Part shown: positions 1 through 6,983 of the stretch, in pieces | How positions within the stretch are numbered: position 1 is the first letter of the stretch | Layout of the letters: every line of letters starts with the position of its first letter | The notes under the pieces: model-generated | Told to the model about the DNA's origin: nothing | Database searches by the model: none | The model's input: the letters and a program-made list of their open reading frames with translations, nothing else | Assembly (NCBI GenBank): GCA_902761905.1 | Contig: CACWMK010000023.1 | Location: 1 to 55,018, forward strand | Origin: an uncultured Prevotellaceae bacterium | GTDB taxonomy: Bacteria > Bacteroidota > Bacteroidia > Bacteroidales > Bacteroidaceae | Direction: 5' to 3' | DNA: 55,018 bases | Program-made: the position numbers and the translations under genes

Positions 1-59
1 TTCCCAAGAAGGGAATATTTTGTTCCCAGTGTGGGAACATTTCAGTCCCAACGTGGGAA
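1..59. repeat. Three palindromes at exact 22-bp spacing
   Basis: TTCCC-N5-GGGAA palindromes lie at 1-15 and 23-37, and a one-mismatch copy (GTCCC-N5-GGGAA) at 45-59. Start-to-start distance is 22 bp both times, about two helical turns, so all three sites face the same side of the DNA. The first is cut by the window edge, so the array may extend upstream. The layout fits a cooperative operator or protein-binding array upstream of the HU-like gene. The binding protein is unknown. Confidence 0.7.
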
Positions 60-115
60 TATTAAACGAGCTATGAATAATTCAGGCTAGAGAATTTTCC
101 CATTAGTGTATGTAC

Positions 116-220
116 TATGTAGTTTTATGTAGTTAGAATGTAGTTATTATGTAGGTAGAGAGATGTCGTTAACCCCTATATTTACTTGGATTTCGATAGA
201 TTTTATGTAGTTATGTAGTT
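116..220 (+). repeat. Cluster of TATGTAGTT direct repeats
   Basis: TATGTAGTT or a one-base variant occurs at 116-124, 126-134, 137-145, 148-156, 204-212 and 212-220. The first four are spaced 10-11 bp, one helical turn, and the last two abut. There is no gene between 1 and 345; this stretch holds only these repeats, the upstream palindromes and a promoter. A binding array for a regulator or nucleoid protein is the simplest reading; this is inference. Confidence 0.6.
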
Positions 221-288
221 TACTTTATAACTTTTCAATCAAAATTCTACTGCAGATTATCTCAAAATTGAGATTTTCTCAGAATTTC

Positions 289-319
289 TTGTTTATTCTC
301 TAGAAAATATGTATCTTTG
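289..319 (+). promoter_or_regulatory. Bacteroidetes-type promoter for the HU-like gene
   Basis: TTG at 289-291 (-33 element) is followed after 20 bp by TATCTTTG at 312-319 (-7 element). Transcription should start near 325, about 20 nt before the ATG at 346. Confidence 0.7.
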
Positions 320-345
320 CACCACATAACAAAACTCAATTACTT

Positions 346-759
346 ATGAAATACAGAATTAAGAAGGAAACCAACCCTACACGTCCCACTTGTGGCAAGT
401 ATAAGGCAGTAGCTGTTCACTATCACACCGTCGATAGCAAGCAACTCATCAAGGAAACTGCCCAGCGCATGGGTACGCATACGTCAAATGTACTTGGAGT
501 ATTATCGAGTGTTGCTGCAGTTGTGAACTCACATCTGCGCGAGGGCGATCGTGTTCGCTTGCCAGACTGGGGCATGATGAAGCTAGAGATTGAAAGCGAA
601 AAGGTTGACAATCTAAAGGACTTCCGTGCCAAGAAGCACATCCGTGGTGTCCGCCTCCACTTCCTGCCCGAAAGCTTCGAAGGCCACCAAGAACTCTACG
701 AAGGCATCACCTTCGAGAAAGATAAGAATAATTTCATAAACTTTTCGGATGAAATATAG
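346..759 (+). CDS. HU-like DNA-binding protein
   Basis: A 137-residue basic protein of the Bacteroidetes HU-like (HU-HIG) type. After a short N-terminal segment, the helical HU core spans roughly residues 30-65, followed by the beta region with the conserved 'REGDRVRLPDWGMM' turn (family pattern: EG..V.L...G.) and an 'IRGVRLHF' strand. Such proteins are small nucleoid-associated proteins that presumably bind and bend DNA; their exact role is mostly unknown. The start follows a canonical promoter by about 25 nt. It is monocistronic or leads into the ATPase gene, which has its own -7 box. A short remnant resembling its C-terminus lies at 3960-3995. Confidence 0.75.
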   Translation: MKYRIKKETNPTRPTCGKYKAVAVHYHTVDSKQLIKETAQRMGTHTSNVLGVLSSVAAVVNSHLREGDRVRLPDWGMMKLEIESEKVDNLKDFRAKKHIRGVRLHFLPESFEGHQELYEGITFEKDKNNFINFSDEI

Positions 760-779
760 ATATTTTAATAAAAAATGTG

Positions 780-787
780 TATCTTTG
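780..787 (+). promoter_or_regulatory. -7 box (TATCTTTG) of the ATPase gene
   Basis: TATCTTTG ends five bases before the ATG at 793. The upstream in-frame ATG at 775 lies before the box and would not be in the transcript, so 793 is chosen as the start. The mRNA would have almost no leader. Confidence 0.6.
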
Positions 788-792
788 CGGCC

Positions 793-1848
793 ATGAAACA
801 CCTTGTAATTCGTAATCTAGGGCCACTGAAGGAGGCCGACATCGAACTTCAGCATATCAATGTCATCATTGGTTCGCAGAGTTCGGGCAAGAGTTGTGTG
901 CTGAAGACAGCCTGTTACTGCACATGGGTTGAGAAACGCATTGAACAGACTCAGACAGCGGATTTCTTCGAAAAGGATGGCAATTTTATCAAAGAATTAG
1001 AGCGTTTTCACAAGCTGAAAGGCTACATTAAGGTCGATACCTTCATCAGCTATGAGTCAGACTATATGTCGTTCTCGTACGATAACTCCACCAAGACGTT
1101 TATCTTCAACTGGAAGGAAGCTCGCTGGAATTACTGCCGTTCCAAGGTGACATACATTCCAGCTGAGCGCAATCTTGTTGCTGCTATCCCCAACTGGTTC
1201 CAAGTGAAGTTCAACGATGATAATATCCGCGACTTCATGGCTGATTGGGAAACTGCTCGCCAAGCTACAACTAACGAATTGTCTGTGCTGAACCTTGGGG
1301 TGTCTTATCACTACGATGCTAATTCAAAATCAGACAAAGTACAGGTTGGAGATGGTGTAACGCTCGACTTCACTAACACTTCTAGCGGATTACAGTCGCT
1401 GATTCCATTATTCGTACATCTTTATTTTATTACAAAAGTCAATTCTGGCAAAACAGCGAGTTTCGCATCGCTACAGGAACTGAAAGTGTTGACATCCAAA
1501 CTGGATGAAGAAGGCAAGATGGATTTATATGATAATTATGTAAATATCCACCACTGCGACATTTTCCTCGAAGAACCAGAGGCCAATCTTTTCCCACCCA
1601 CGCAGACGAATTTGGTAGAGTGGTTGCTTGAAATGACTAAAGGTGAACAACCTAACAATCTGTTTATCGCAACCCATAGTCCGTACATCCTCGAATCATT
1701 CCTTGAAAAACCGGAAATTGATGTACAGTTATTATATACCCGCAAGGACGGCGATAAAATGCTCATTAAGACAGCAACTGAGCAAGATATTCAAGATATA
1801 TACGATTACGGTGTGGACGCCTTCTTCAACATTGAATCATTAGGATAA
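793..1848 (+). CDS. AAA/ABC-type ATPase of a two-gene module (OLD/PARIS-like)
   Basis: A 351-residue ATPase. Visible motifs: Walker A GSQSSGKS (27-34), a 'YIPAERNL' segment (121-128) typical of AAA_15/AAA_21 ATPases, an ABC-like signature NTSSGLQSL (195-203), Walker B with catalytic glutamates IFLEEPEANL (257-266) and the H-loop THSPYI (294-299). The arrangement is that of SMC/Rad50-like ATPases found in OLD nucleases, PARIS AriA and related anti-phage proteins. No TOPRIM domain follows the ATPase core in this protein, but the next gene, four bases on, has a TOPRIM-like pattern. The inferred role is the sensor/ATPase half of a two-gene effector. This is not proven, and non-defence roles are possible. 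Confidence 0.75.
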   Translation: MKHLVIRNLGPLKEADIELQHINVIIGSQSSGKSCVLKTACYCTWVEKRIEQTQTADFFEKDGNFIKELERFHKLKGYIKVDTFISYESDYMSFSYDNSTKTFIFNWKEARWNYCRSKVTYIPAERNLVAAIPNWFQVKFNDDNIRDFMADWETARQATTNELSVLNLGVSYHYDANSKSDKVQVGDGVTLDFTNTSSGLQSLIPLFVHLYFITKVNSGKTASFASLQELKVLTSKLDEEGKMDLYDNYVNIHHCDIFLEEPEANLFPPTQTNLVEWLLEMTKGEQPNNLFIATHSPYILESFLEKPEIDVQLLYTRKDGDKMLIKTATEQDIQDIYDYGVDAFFNIESLG

Positions 1849-1852
1849 TAGG

Positions 1853-2389
1853 ATGGAGAAGAAAGATTGGCATATTGTTCCGGAATGTTATGTCGACACG
1901 AACCTTGTCGAATTTCTGATCACATCCCATAGTGTGAACCATCAGAAGGGGTGTAATGCTGTGGCTAAGAAGATGAAGGAGTCGAACTTGAAAAACCAAT
2001 TCGCTATTGGTATCATCGACAATGACAAACGACAGCATTCATACGTAAGCGAGTTCACAGAAATTGCTCATTCAGAGCATATCTCATTACTTAAGCATCG
2101 CGAACGTCCACATTACTTCGTAAGAATTAGTCCTGCAATGGACCAATTTATATTGGATTGCGCAGCAGAGCAGAATATCAATTTGCAAGATTATGACTTA
2201 CCTACACAGCTCAGTGAGTTTACAAAAGTTACAAAGGATGTCAATGCAAAAGACGACCACCGATTCAAGTCTCTTTTCAAGGCACTTGATGGCTCTAAAG
2301 AAATAGCTATGCTTCGTTCTGTATTAAACTACTTGAACGACAAGCAATATAAATGTGACATAGCAGAACTCCAGAAGTTGTTTGGATAG
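1853..2389 (+). CDS. TOPRIM-like partner of the ATPase (candidate nuclease)
   Basis: A 178-residue soluble protein whose ATG lies four bases after the ATPase stop, so the two are surely co-transcribed. I do not recognise the family with certainty. The N-terminal part has a hydrophobic strand followed by Glu20 in 'DTNLVEFL', a glycine-containing turn with 'GCNAVAKKM', and a strand ending in Asp56-Asn-Asp58-Lys ('IGIIDNDK'). This E ... DxD spacing is that of a TOPRIM nuclease or primase fold. The C-terminal half is helical and charged. In PARIS the equivalent partner is AriB, a DUF4435 TOPRIM effector about twice as long. This would be a compact version, if the assignment is right. Confidence 0.55.
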   Translation: MEKKDWHIVPECYVDTNLVEFLITSHSVNHQKGCNAVAKKMKESNLKNQFAIGIIDNDKRQHSYVSEFTEIAHSEHISLLKHRERPHYFVRISPAMDQFILDCAAEQNINLQDYDLPTQLSEFTKVTKDVNAKDDHRFKSLFKALDGSKEIAMLRSVLNYLNDKQYKCDIAELQKLFG

Positions 2390-2476
2390 TATGCATAAAG
2401 TTGAACTAAATACTGTACGCCAATGGACAGATAATTGATTAAATGACATAAGGAAATAGTATCCGCTTTCAATCTT

Positions 2477-2592
2477 GTTTTCCGAAATCGCCAAATAGAA
2501 GAAAACTGCAAGAGTAAAGATGGATGCTCACGTTATGCGTGGGCACATTACTCGTTCAATGCAGTTTGGGTGTTTGGCGATACCTGGAAAAC
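2477..2592 (+). promoter_or_regulatory. Long imperfect RNA hairpin, anti-terminator-like
   Basis: Four blocks pair in order: 2477-2483 with 2586-2592 (GTTTTCC/GGAAAAC), 2488-2495 with 2573-2580 (TCGCCAAA/TTTGGCGA), 2503-2510 with 2560-2567 (AAACTGCA/TGCAGTTT), and 2512-2517 with 2548-2553 (GAGTAA/TTACTC). An apical hairpin pairs 2526-2532 (GCTCACG) with 2538-2544 (CGTGGGC) around loop TTATG. The fold sequesters 2538-2553, the left half of the terminator at 2538-2620, so the two structures exclude each other. It could be an attenuator, a small RNA, or a decayed inverted repeat. The gap 2390-2656 holds nothing else I can support. Confidence 0.5.
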
Positions 2593-2620
2593 GTAGGCGA
2601 AGTAATTGTCCACGTTTTTT
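2538..2620 (+). terminator. Candidate Rho-independent terminator
   Basis: CGTGGGCACATTACT (2538-2552) can pair with AGTAATTGTCCACG (2601-2614), and T6 follows at 2615-2620. It lies downstream of the ATPase/TOPRIM-like pair and upstream of the gene at 2657. The stem overlaps the upstream long hairpin, so formation may be conditional. Confidence 0.5.
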
Positions 2621-2656
2621 GTATTCATCAAACTATAATAAATAATCTGAATAGAA

Positions 2657-3214
2657 ATGAAAGCAAAAATCATCTTTTTAGTAGCAACGATGTTGGTTGG
2701 AACTTTTGGATCAGAGGCGTCGCCTCAAACACCAAAGCCATCTGTACTTAAGTGGCCAAAGACGAACAAAAACTTATCTTTAGGTGTCATGTATGGAAAC
2801 ATATGCGCCAGTGATGAACTCAACATACATGCGTGGGGACTAAATATGCAAATATACGGTTTCTATTTTGACTGTCTAATAAAACCAAGAAATCATAGCA
2901 ACGATGTAGCTATTGACAAATGGAAAGAGACAGAAGCTGTATCATATCATTTTGGTTATCAGATTCCTATTATAGAGTATATACGTATTATTCCGGTTAT
3001 TGGTCATTCTAGTGTAAAGAAAGGCATTACAGACGGGTCAAATTGGACTGTCACAAATAACGGTATCAGTAATGCTTTCGATGTTAAACAAAAGAATGCA
3101 GGTTTCGATTATGGAGGAGTATTGGTATTAAACTATTCTTGTTTTTGTTTGTATGGAGCATATACTAAACACAACCAATTCTATGGTGGAGTTGGTCTTG
3201 AATACAGATTTTAA
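2657..3214 (+). CDS. Small outer-membrane-type beta protein, unknown function
   Basis: A 185-residue protein with an N-terminal signal peptide (about residues 1-21, hydrophobic core IIFLVATMLVG) and no other membrane helix. The mature part alternates polar and aromatic or hydrophobic residues ('HAWGLNMQIYGFYFDC', 'FDYGGVLVLNYSC') and ends in ...GLEYRF, a terminal phenylalanine typical of outer-membrane beta-barrels recognised by the BAM complex. I do not recognise the family. It starts a co-directional run of envelope genes (2657-6422). A role as a small barrel or periplasmic beta protein is inference. Confidence 0.6.
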   Translation: MKAKIIFLVATMLVGTFGSEASPQTPKPSVLKWPKTNKNLSLGVMYGNICASDELNIHAWGLNMQIYGFYFDCLIKPRNHSNDVAIDKWKETEAVSYHFGYQIPIIEYIRIIPVIGHSSVKKGITDGSNWTVTNNGISNAFDVKQKNAGFDYGGVLVLNYSCFCLYGAYTKHNQFYGGVGLEYRF

Positions 3215-3247
3215 TCCTCAGATATCTGAACTTTAAATACACAGGTT

Positions 3248-3928
3248 ATGAAAAAATCATTATTTGCTTTTGCTACATTATTATTTGTAGCGTGTGGAAA
3301 CAAAGTTGCACCACCAGAACCGGCAGAGTACATAAATCTGCCTGAGTACAAACTTCTTAGCATAGAAGAGCCAAGAGTGTCGTCTAATGGTTCCATTTCC
3401 CCTAGTCAAAATCTGGTTTATAATATTGAGATTGATCATGTCATAGAGAAAGACAGCCTTAAACTCTTGCAGGATTATTTCATTAAAAAGGGAGAAGCTG
3501 ACTATGTTGGTATAAACAAAATCATTGTGCGTGCTTATCTTAAGGGAACTTCAATACATGGAACTCCCTACGCTTCTTTGAATCTTGTTGCAGGGAAAAA
3601 AGAGATTATGATTAACGAAGGTGCAGAGATAATAGAAGAACTACTTGAAAAGCCTTCCACAGACGCAAGTCAAGAAGTCACAGATCCATTAGTTGGAACA
3701 TATTACAGTAACAGAACCCATGACACTTATGTATTCAATTCTGACAAAACAGGATTCTTTACTATCCAAGGGGGAAATCCATCTGTATTTACTTGGAGAC
3801 GTTCTAGGAGCAACGTAACAATAATCTATAAGGCGTTTGGTGAACAGAAATTGAAATTTGACCAAAGAGCCATGACAATTACAGAAAAATCAGAATCATT
3901 GGGAACGTTGGTTTTTAATAAACAGTAA
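3248..3928 (+). CDS. Lipoprotein with C-terminal beta domain shared with the 4733 gene
   Basis: A 226-residue lipoprotein: signal peptide with lipobox LFVAC-G, lipidated Cys at residue 16. The middle part (about 40-130) contains 'VYNIEIDHVIEKDSLKLLQD', with a predicted alpha/beta fold. The last ~80 residues, from 'DPLVGTYYSNRTHDTYVF' to 'ESLGTLVFNKQ', are clearly homologous to the C-terminus of the lipoprotein at 4733-5656 (DP.VG, YxF, GTGxF, FxWxR, AFG, LxFD, SES.G.LVF). The repeated beta hairpins suggest a small lipocalin-like sheet. Function unknown; probably faces the periplasm or cell surface. Confidence 0.65.
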   Translation: MKKSLFAFATLLFVACGNKVAPPEPAEYINLPEYKLLSIEEPRVSSNGSISPSQNLVYNIEIDHVIEKDSLKLLQDYFIKKGEADYVGINKIIVRAYLKGTSIHGTPYASLNLVAGKKEIMINEGAEIIEELLEKPSTDASQEVTDPLVGTYYSNRTHDTYVFNSDKTGFFTIQGGNPSVFTWRRSRSNVTIIYKAFGEQKLKFDQRAMTITEKSESLGTLVFNKQ

Positions 3929-3959
3929 GGTAATCGAAGAGACTGGTCTTTGCTCTTGC

Positions 3960-3995
3960 GAAAGCTACGAAGGCACCTCCTTAGAGAAGGTCTAG
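3960..3995 (+). pseudogene. Remnant resembling the C-terminus of an HU-like gene
   Basis: One frame reads ESYEGTSLEKV-stop, resembling the HU-like protein at 346-759 near its end (ESFEGH...YEGITFEKD). No intact upstream HU sequence precedes it; the frame before it (about 3932-3959) reads as unrelated residues. It is probably the tail of a decayed HU paralogue. Too short to be certain. Confidence 0.35.
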
Positions 3996-4026
3996 TTACA
4001 ATATTATTAATTTAAACATCTAAATT

Positions 4027-4701
4027 ATGAAGCGACTATTGTCAATATTACTATTAGCAATGTGTTGGGGTAATGCAAACGCCCAAGTGGACGGATTCTT
4101 TACGAGTCCTGAATATAAAACTGATATTCAAGAATACAACAAGACCACCAAAGGCAGCAATAAAAAGCGTTGTCAGATGCTAATGAAATTAAACCACATG
4201 AATGATGATGGAGAAATCCAATATCAGTATGTTTTTCATGCCAAGGATACTCTAAACAGAGCACACCTAATGGAGACTGTGAAGCGATGGGCGAAGACGA
4301 ATTATAAAAACTACGAAAAGTCTACCATCAACGAAACAGACAGTACAGCTGAATATACAGGTTACTTTATGAACGTTGGCCAAGTTATGGGGGCCTTTAA
4401 AGCTGTTATTATTAATGCCATTTCGTATGTGCGCATCGAAGCGAAAGCTGATAGAATAAGAATAACAGCCACGGTTAGGCATTATTCTCTGGCCCAGGGT
4501 AGTGTTTCTGGCGCCAAGTCCGTTCTAACATTACCCAAAAATGTTTTTCCATACACAGAATCTTCAAACGAAAGCACCTATGCACAAGCATATATTAATT
4601 GCAACCTAAATCTTATAACAACAGTCGGAAGTGTTTTACTATACCTTAATAAGAATTATCCGTCCTTTTCTGCTAAAGAGAAGAAGGATGATAACTGGTA
4701 A
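4027..4701 (+). CDS. Periplasmic DUF4468-like protein
   Basis: A 224-residue secreted protein with signal peptide MKRLLSILLLAMCWGNANA and probable cleavage before Gln20. The central segment, from 'YQYVFHAKDTLNRAHLMETV' through 'RIEAKADRIRITATVRHY', matches my memory of DUF4468, a Bacteroidetes domain with a TATA-binding-protein-like fold. That assignment is from pattern only. Function unknown. It lies between two lipoproteins on the same strand; the 98-bp gap upstream (3929-4026) holds the HU remnant. Confidence 0.6.
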   Translation: MKRLLSILLLAMCWGNANAQVDGFFTSPEYKTDIQEYNKTTKGSNKKRCQMLMKLNHMNDDGEIQYQYVFHAKDTLNRAHLMETVKRWAKTNYKNYEKSTINETDSTAEYTGYFMNVGQVMGAFKAVIINAISYVRIEAKADRIRITATVRHYSLAQGSVSGAKSVLTLPKNVFPYTESSNESTYAQAYINCNLNLITTVGSVLLYLNKNYPSFSAKEKKDDNW

Positions 4702-4732
4702 CAATAATTGTTAATCAATAACATTCATAAAT

Positions 4733-5656
4733 ATGAAAGATGGATTTTTCAAATGTATTTTAGGAATTAGTTTCATATCTATAATTGCAGGGTGTTCTAA
4801 TAATACACAAGCGAAGCAAGAAATAGATGCAACAGCCTCAAAAGAATCTGTTAGAGATACAGTAAAAGAGAATTATGTAAAGTTCCTAGATGAAGCTGCT
4901 GCTGCTCCAATAACGGAGTATGAATTGTATGATGGATTCCGTTTTGACATGTCAAAGAAGCAGTTCAATTCACGTTATTCAAAATACAAGAAAAAAGAAA
5001 ATGATTATGTCCAGATAAAAATTAACAATCAGGTCTATACTGCAAAATTAGAAGGAAAATATCTGAATGATAAATTGTATAATCTTGAGTATACCATATT
5101 ATCTGTAGGTAGTGGCGATTATAAAGCCCCGAGTAGTAGTGCCGTGAATTCGCTTGTGAACTATTTCTCATCACAATATAGCGATTATAAACATCTGTTC
5201 ATAAGGGAACCACTAACAACAGGTCCGACACACTTATGGAAAAAGAATAATCTTATTGTAAGTGTATCATCACTTTATGCTGGGAGCGAGATAAATTCAA
5301 TATCATTAGAATATGAGAACTACCCTATTATCAGGGGTGTTTCAAAAAAGTTATCTGCGGATCAGATGAAACGTATCCGAGAAAAGGCGGAGGCAAAAAA
5401 GAATAACGAAAATGATCCTGTTGTGGGCATGTTCAAATGTAAGAAAACCAATGACAAGTATTTGTTCAATGGAGATGGAACAGGTTACTTCTTCACAGGT
5501 GGTACAAATACAGAGTTTAAGTGGAGTCGGAAGGATGATATTGTAACACTTACTTATGACGCATTTGGCAAAGAATACTTATTGTTTGATTATAAGAAGA
5601 AAACTCTAAAAGAGGATTCTGAATCCTATGGAATGTTAGTATTTGAAAAGATTTAA
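4733..5656 (+). CDS. Lipoprotein with the same C-terminal domain as the 3248 gene
   Basis: A 307-residue lipoprotein: signal peptide with lipobox IIAGC, Cys at residue 21. The middle (about 60-200) contains 'YDGFRFDMSKKQFNSRYSKY' and a mixed alpha/beta pattern. A charged linker (KRIREKAEAKKNNEN) leads to the C-terminal ~80-residue domain (DPVVGMFKCKKTNDKY...SESYGMLVFEKI), homologous to that of the protein at 3248-3928. Two lipoproteins in one cluster sharing a C-terminal module with different N-termini suggests a common partner or surface. Unknown function. Its 3' end overlaps the next start by 14 nt. Confidence 0.65.
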   Translation: MKDGFFKCILGISFISIIAGCSNNTQAKQEIDATASKESVRDTVKENYVKFLDEAAAAPITEYELYDGFRFDMSKKQFNSRYSKYKKKENDYVQIKINNQVYTAKLEGKYLNDKLYNLEYTILSVGSGDYKAPSSSAVNSLVNYFSSQYSDYKHLFIREPLTTGPTHLWKKNNLIVSVSSLYAGSEINSISLEYENYPIIRGVSKKLSADQMKRIREKAEAKKNNENDPVVGMFKCKKTNDKYLFNGDGTGYFFTGGTNTEFKWSRKDDIVTLTYDAFGKEYLLFDYKKKTLKEDSESYGMLVFEKI

Positions 5657-6422
5657 TAAGATAATTATGGATGGTTGGATAGTTTTTATTGTATTGCTTT
5701 TTGTTGGTGCAATAGTATGGGGAATTGTGTCTGGCATCAATGATAGACAAGAAGCGAAAGAGCGTGGTATGAAATTTGACGAAAGAATCCGCCATATTTC
5801 TGGTTTTACTCCTTCTCAAATAGTAAATGGTGTGTTGAACCTGTATGTATTTGCTGTAGATAAGAATCATCGCAAGGTTGCATACATAAAAGAAGATAAA
5901 GAAACTATTATTCCTTTTGAGGATATTATAAGTGTTGAGATTATGGAGGACAATGCTACTCTCGCTTCAAAATCAACTATGCGTACTGTTGGCGGTGCTG
6001 TTGTTGGCGGTGCTCTTGCAGGTGGCGCTGGGGCTGTTGTCGGAGGTTTATCTGGAGACACAAACATGAAGAAAAAAGTCTCACTTGTACAGGTAAAAAT
6101 GAGGCTAAGAGATATTGACAATCCTACAATTGCTATTAACTGTTACGATTGCAAGACCATGACCAGTGGGCAGGAGGCTAAGACCGACAGCTTATTATGG
6201 GGAATCTACAAACAGGGTTTGGAACACGCCAGACAAATTACAGACCTTGTTAGTGTCATCATTGATGATGTTGATCGTTCTGATAGGCACAGTGTGTTAT
6301 CAACAGCCGCTTCTAACTCAGGTTCTATTGCTGAGGAGATTGCAAAACTTGCAGAGCTTAAAGACAAGGGTATTCTAACCGATGAAGAGTTTAGCGCACA
6401 AAAAGCAAAATTACTTTCTTAA
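5643..6422 (+). CDS. Membrane-anchored glycine-zipper protein with SHOCT domain
   Basis: A 259-residue protein. One transmembrane helix lies near the N-terminus (WIVFIVLLFVGAIVWGIV, about 11-28). A beta-rich region follows with 'VLNLYVFAVDKNHRKVAYI', then a glycine zipper (VGGAVVGGALAGGAGAVVGG, about 116-135), and the C-terminus is a SHOCT domain ('IAKLAELKDKGILTDEEFSA...'), a short oligomerisation or binding motif. The middle resembles PH-like cytoplasmic domains. The start is uncertain: ATG at 5643 overlaps the upstream gene by 14 nt, and ATG at 5667 would remove eight residues. Probably co-transcribed with the lipoprotein upstream. Function unknown. Confidence 0.65.
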   Translation: MKRFNKIIMDGWIVFIVLLFVGAIVWGIVSGINDRQEAKERGMKFDERIRHISGFTPSQIVNGVLNLYVFAVDKNHRKVAYIKEDKETIIPFEDIISVEIMEDNATLASKSTMRTVGGAVVGGALAGGAGAVVGGLSGDTNMKKKVSLVQVKMRLRDIDNPTIAINCYDCKTMTSGQEAKTDSLLWGIYKQGLEHARQITDLVSVIIDDVDRSDRHSVLSTAASNSGSIAEEIAKLAELKDKGILTDEEFSAQKAKLLS

Positions 6423-6429
6423 CGTTTTT

Positions 6430-6914
6430 ATGCAGGTAAGATTTCATATTAATAACGGCGCAGATGAAAACTTCCGTGGGAGCCTGATGCATGCTTTGCC
6501 GAAAAAAACACTTCGAAAGGAGAACGTTTTTTTGAAACTGATGCCTTTTTGAACACATCGTATGATGTGTTCAAAAAGGCAGGTTGCGCGTATGAGTTTA
6601 GCGTGAATAATAAAGTATTTACAATAGAGAGAGTGGACGTGGTATTTGATATGTTCTCAGTTAAACAGGATGGTTATACTATATCTGAATTGTATTGTGG
6701 CCTTGGTGATTTAGCAAAGAACAAACGAATAATAAAATATTTTGAGAGTCGTGCTACAGGCGGAAGGCATCCAAAAACTTATCCTCTTTTTCATATGCAA
6801 CAATCAGATTATTTCTTAGTCGTAATGAAGCATCTATATCTCACAGAAAAAGAAATAACAGAGATTAGCCAACATTTTTATGCTGGATTAATAAATCAAG
6901 AGATTAAGATTTGA
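6430..6914 (+). pseudogene. Frameshifted hypothetical gene with an internal perfect hairpin
   Basis: The frame from ATG 6430 starts MQVRFHINNGADENFRG and stops after about 40 codons (TGA at 6550-6552). The -1 frame is open from 6468 to the stop at 6914 and contains a continuous ~120-residue sequence ending in 'YAGLINQEIKI', but it has no ATG near its beginning; the only early start in that frame is a TTG at 6549 inside a hairpin. An A7 run at 6502-6508 and a T7 run at 6527-6533 are natural places for a one-base slip that would fuse the two frames into one protein of about 160 residues. Family not recognised. Confidence 0.45.
6543..6580. repeat. Perfect 17-bp inverted repeat with 4-nt loop
   Basis: GCCTTTTTGAACACATC (6543-6559) and GATGTGTTCAAAAAGGC (6564-6580) are exact reverse complements around loop GTAT. 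No T-run follows on the plus strand, so it is not a standard terminator. It sits inside the frameshifted ORF 6430-6914. Confidence 0.85.
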
Positions 6915-6983
6915 AATGAAGTTATGAAATTGTCTGTTGCGTGAGTTCCCTTGATCTACTGATGTAGAAGGACTTGCTAATAA

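Noticed and set aside
1-59. CRISPR-like array from the three evenly spaced palindromes
   Set aside because: The 'repeats' are only ~15 bp with variable centres and the spacers are ~7 bp; no cas genes nearby. A binding-site array fits better.
6549-6914. 121-residue gene starting at TTG 6549
   Set aside because: The TTG lies inside a 17-bp hairpin and the frame is open further upstream to 6468; the reading is better explained as part of a frameshifted ORF from 6430.
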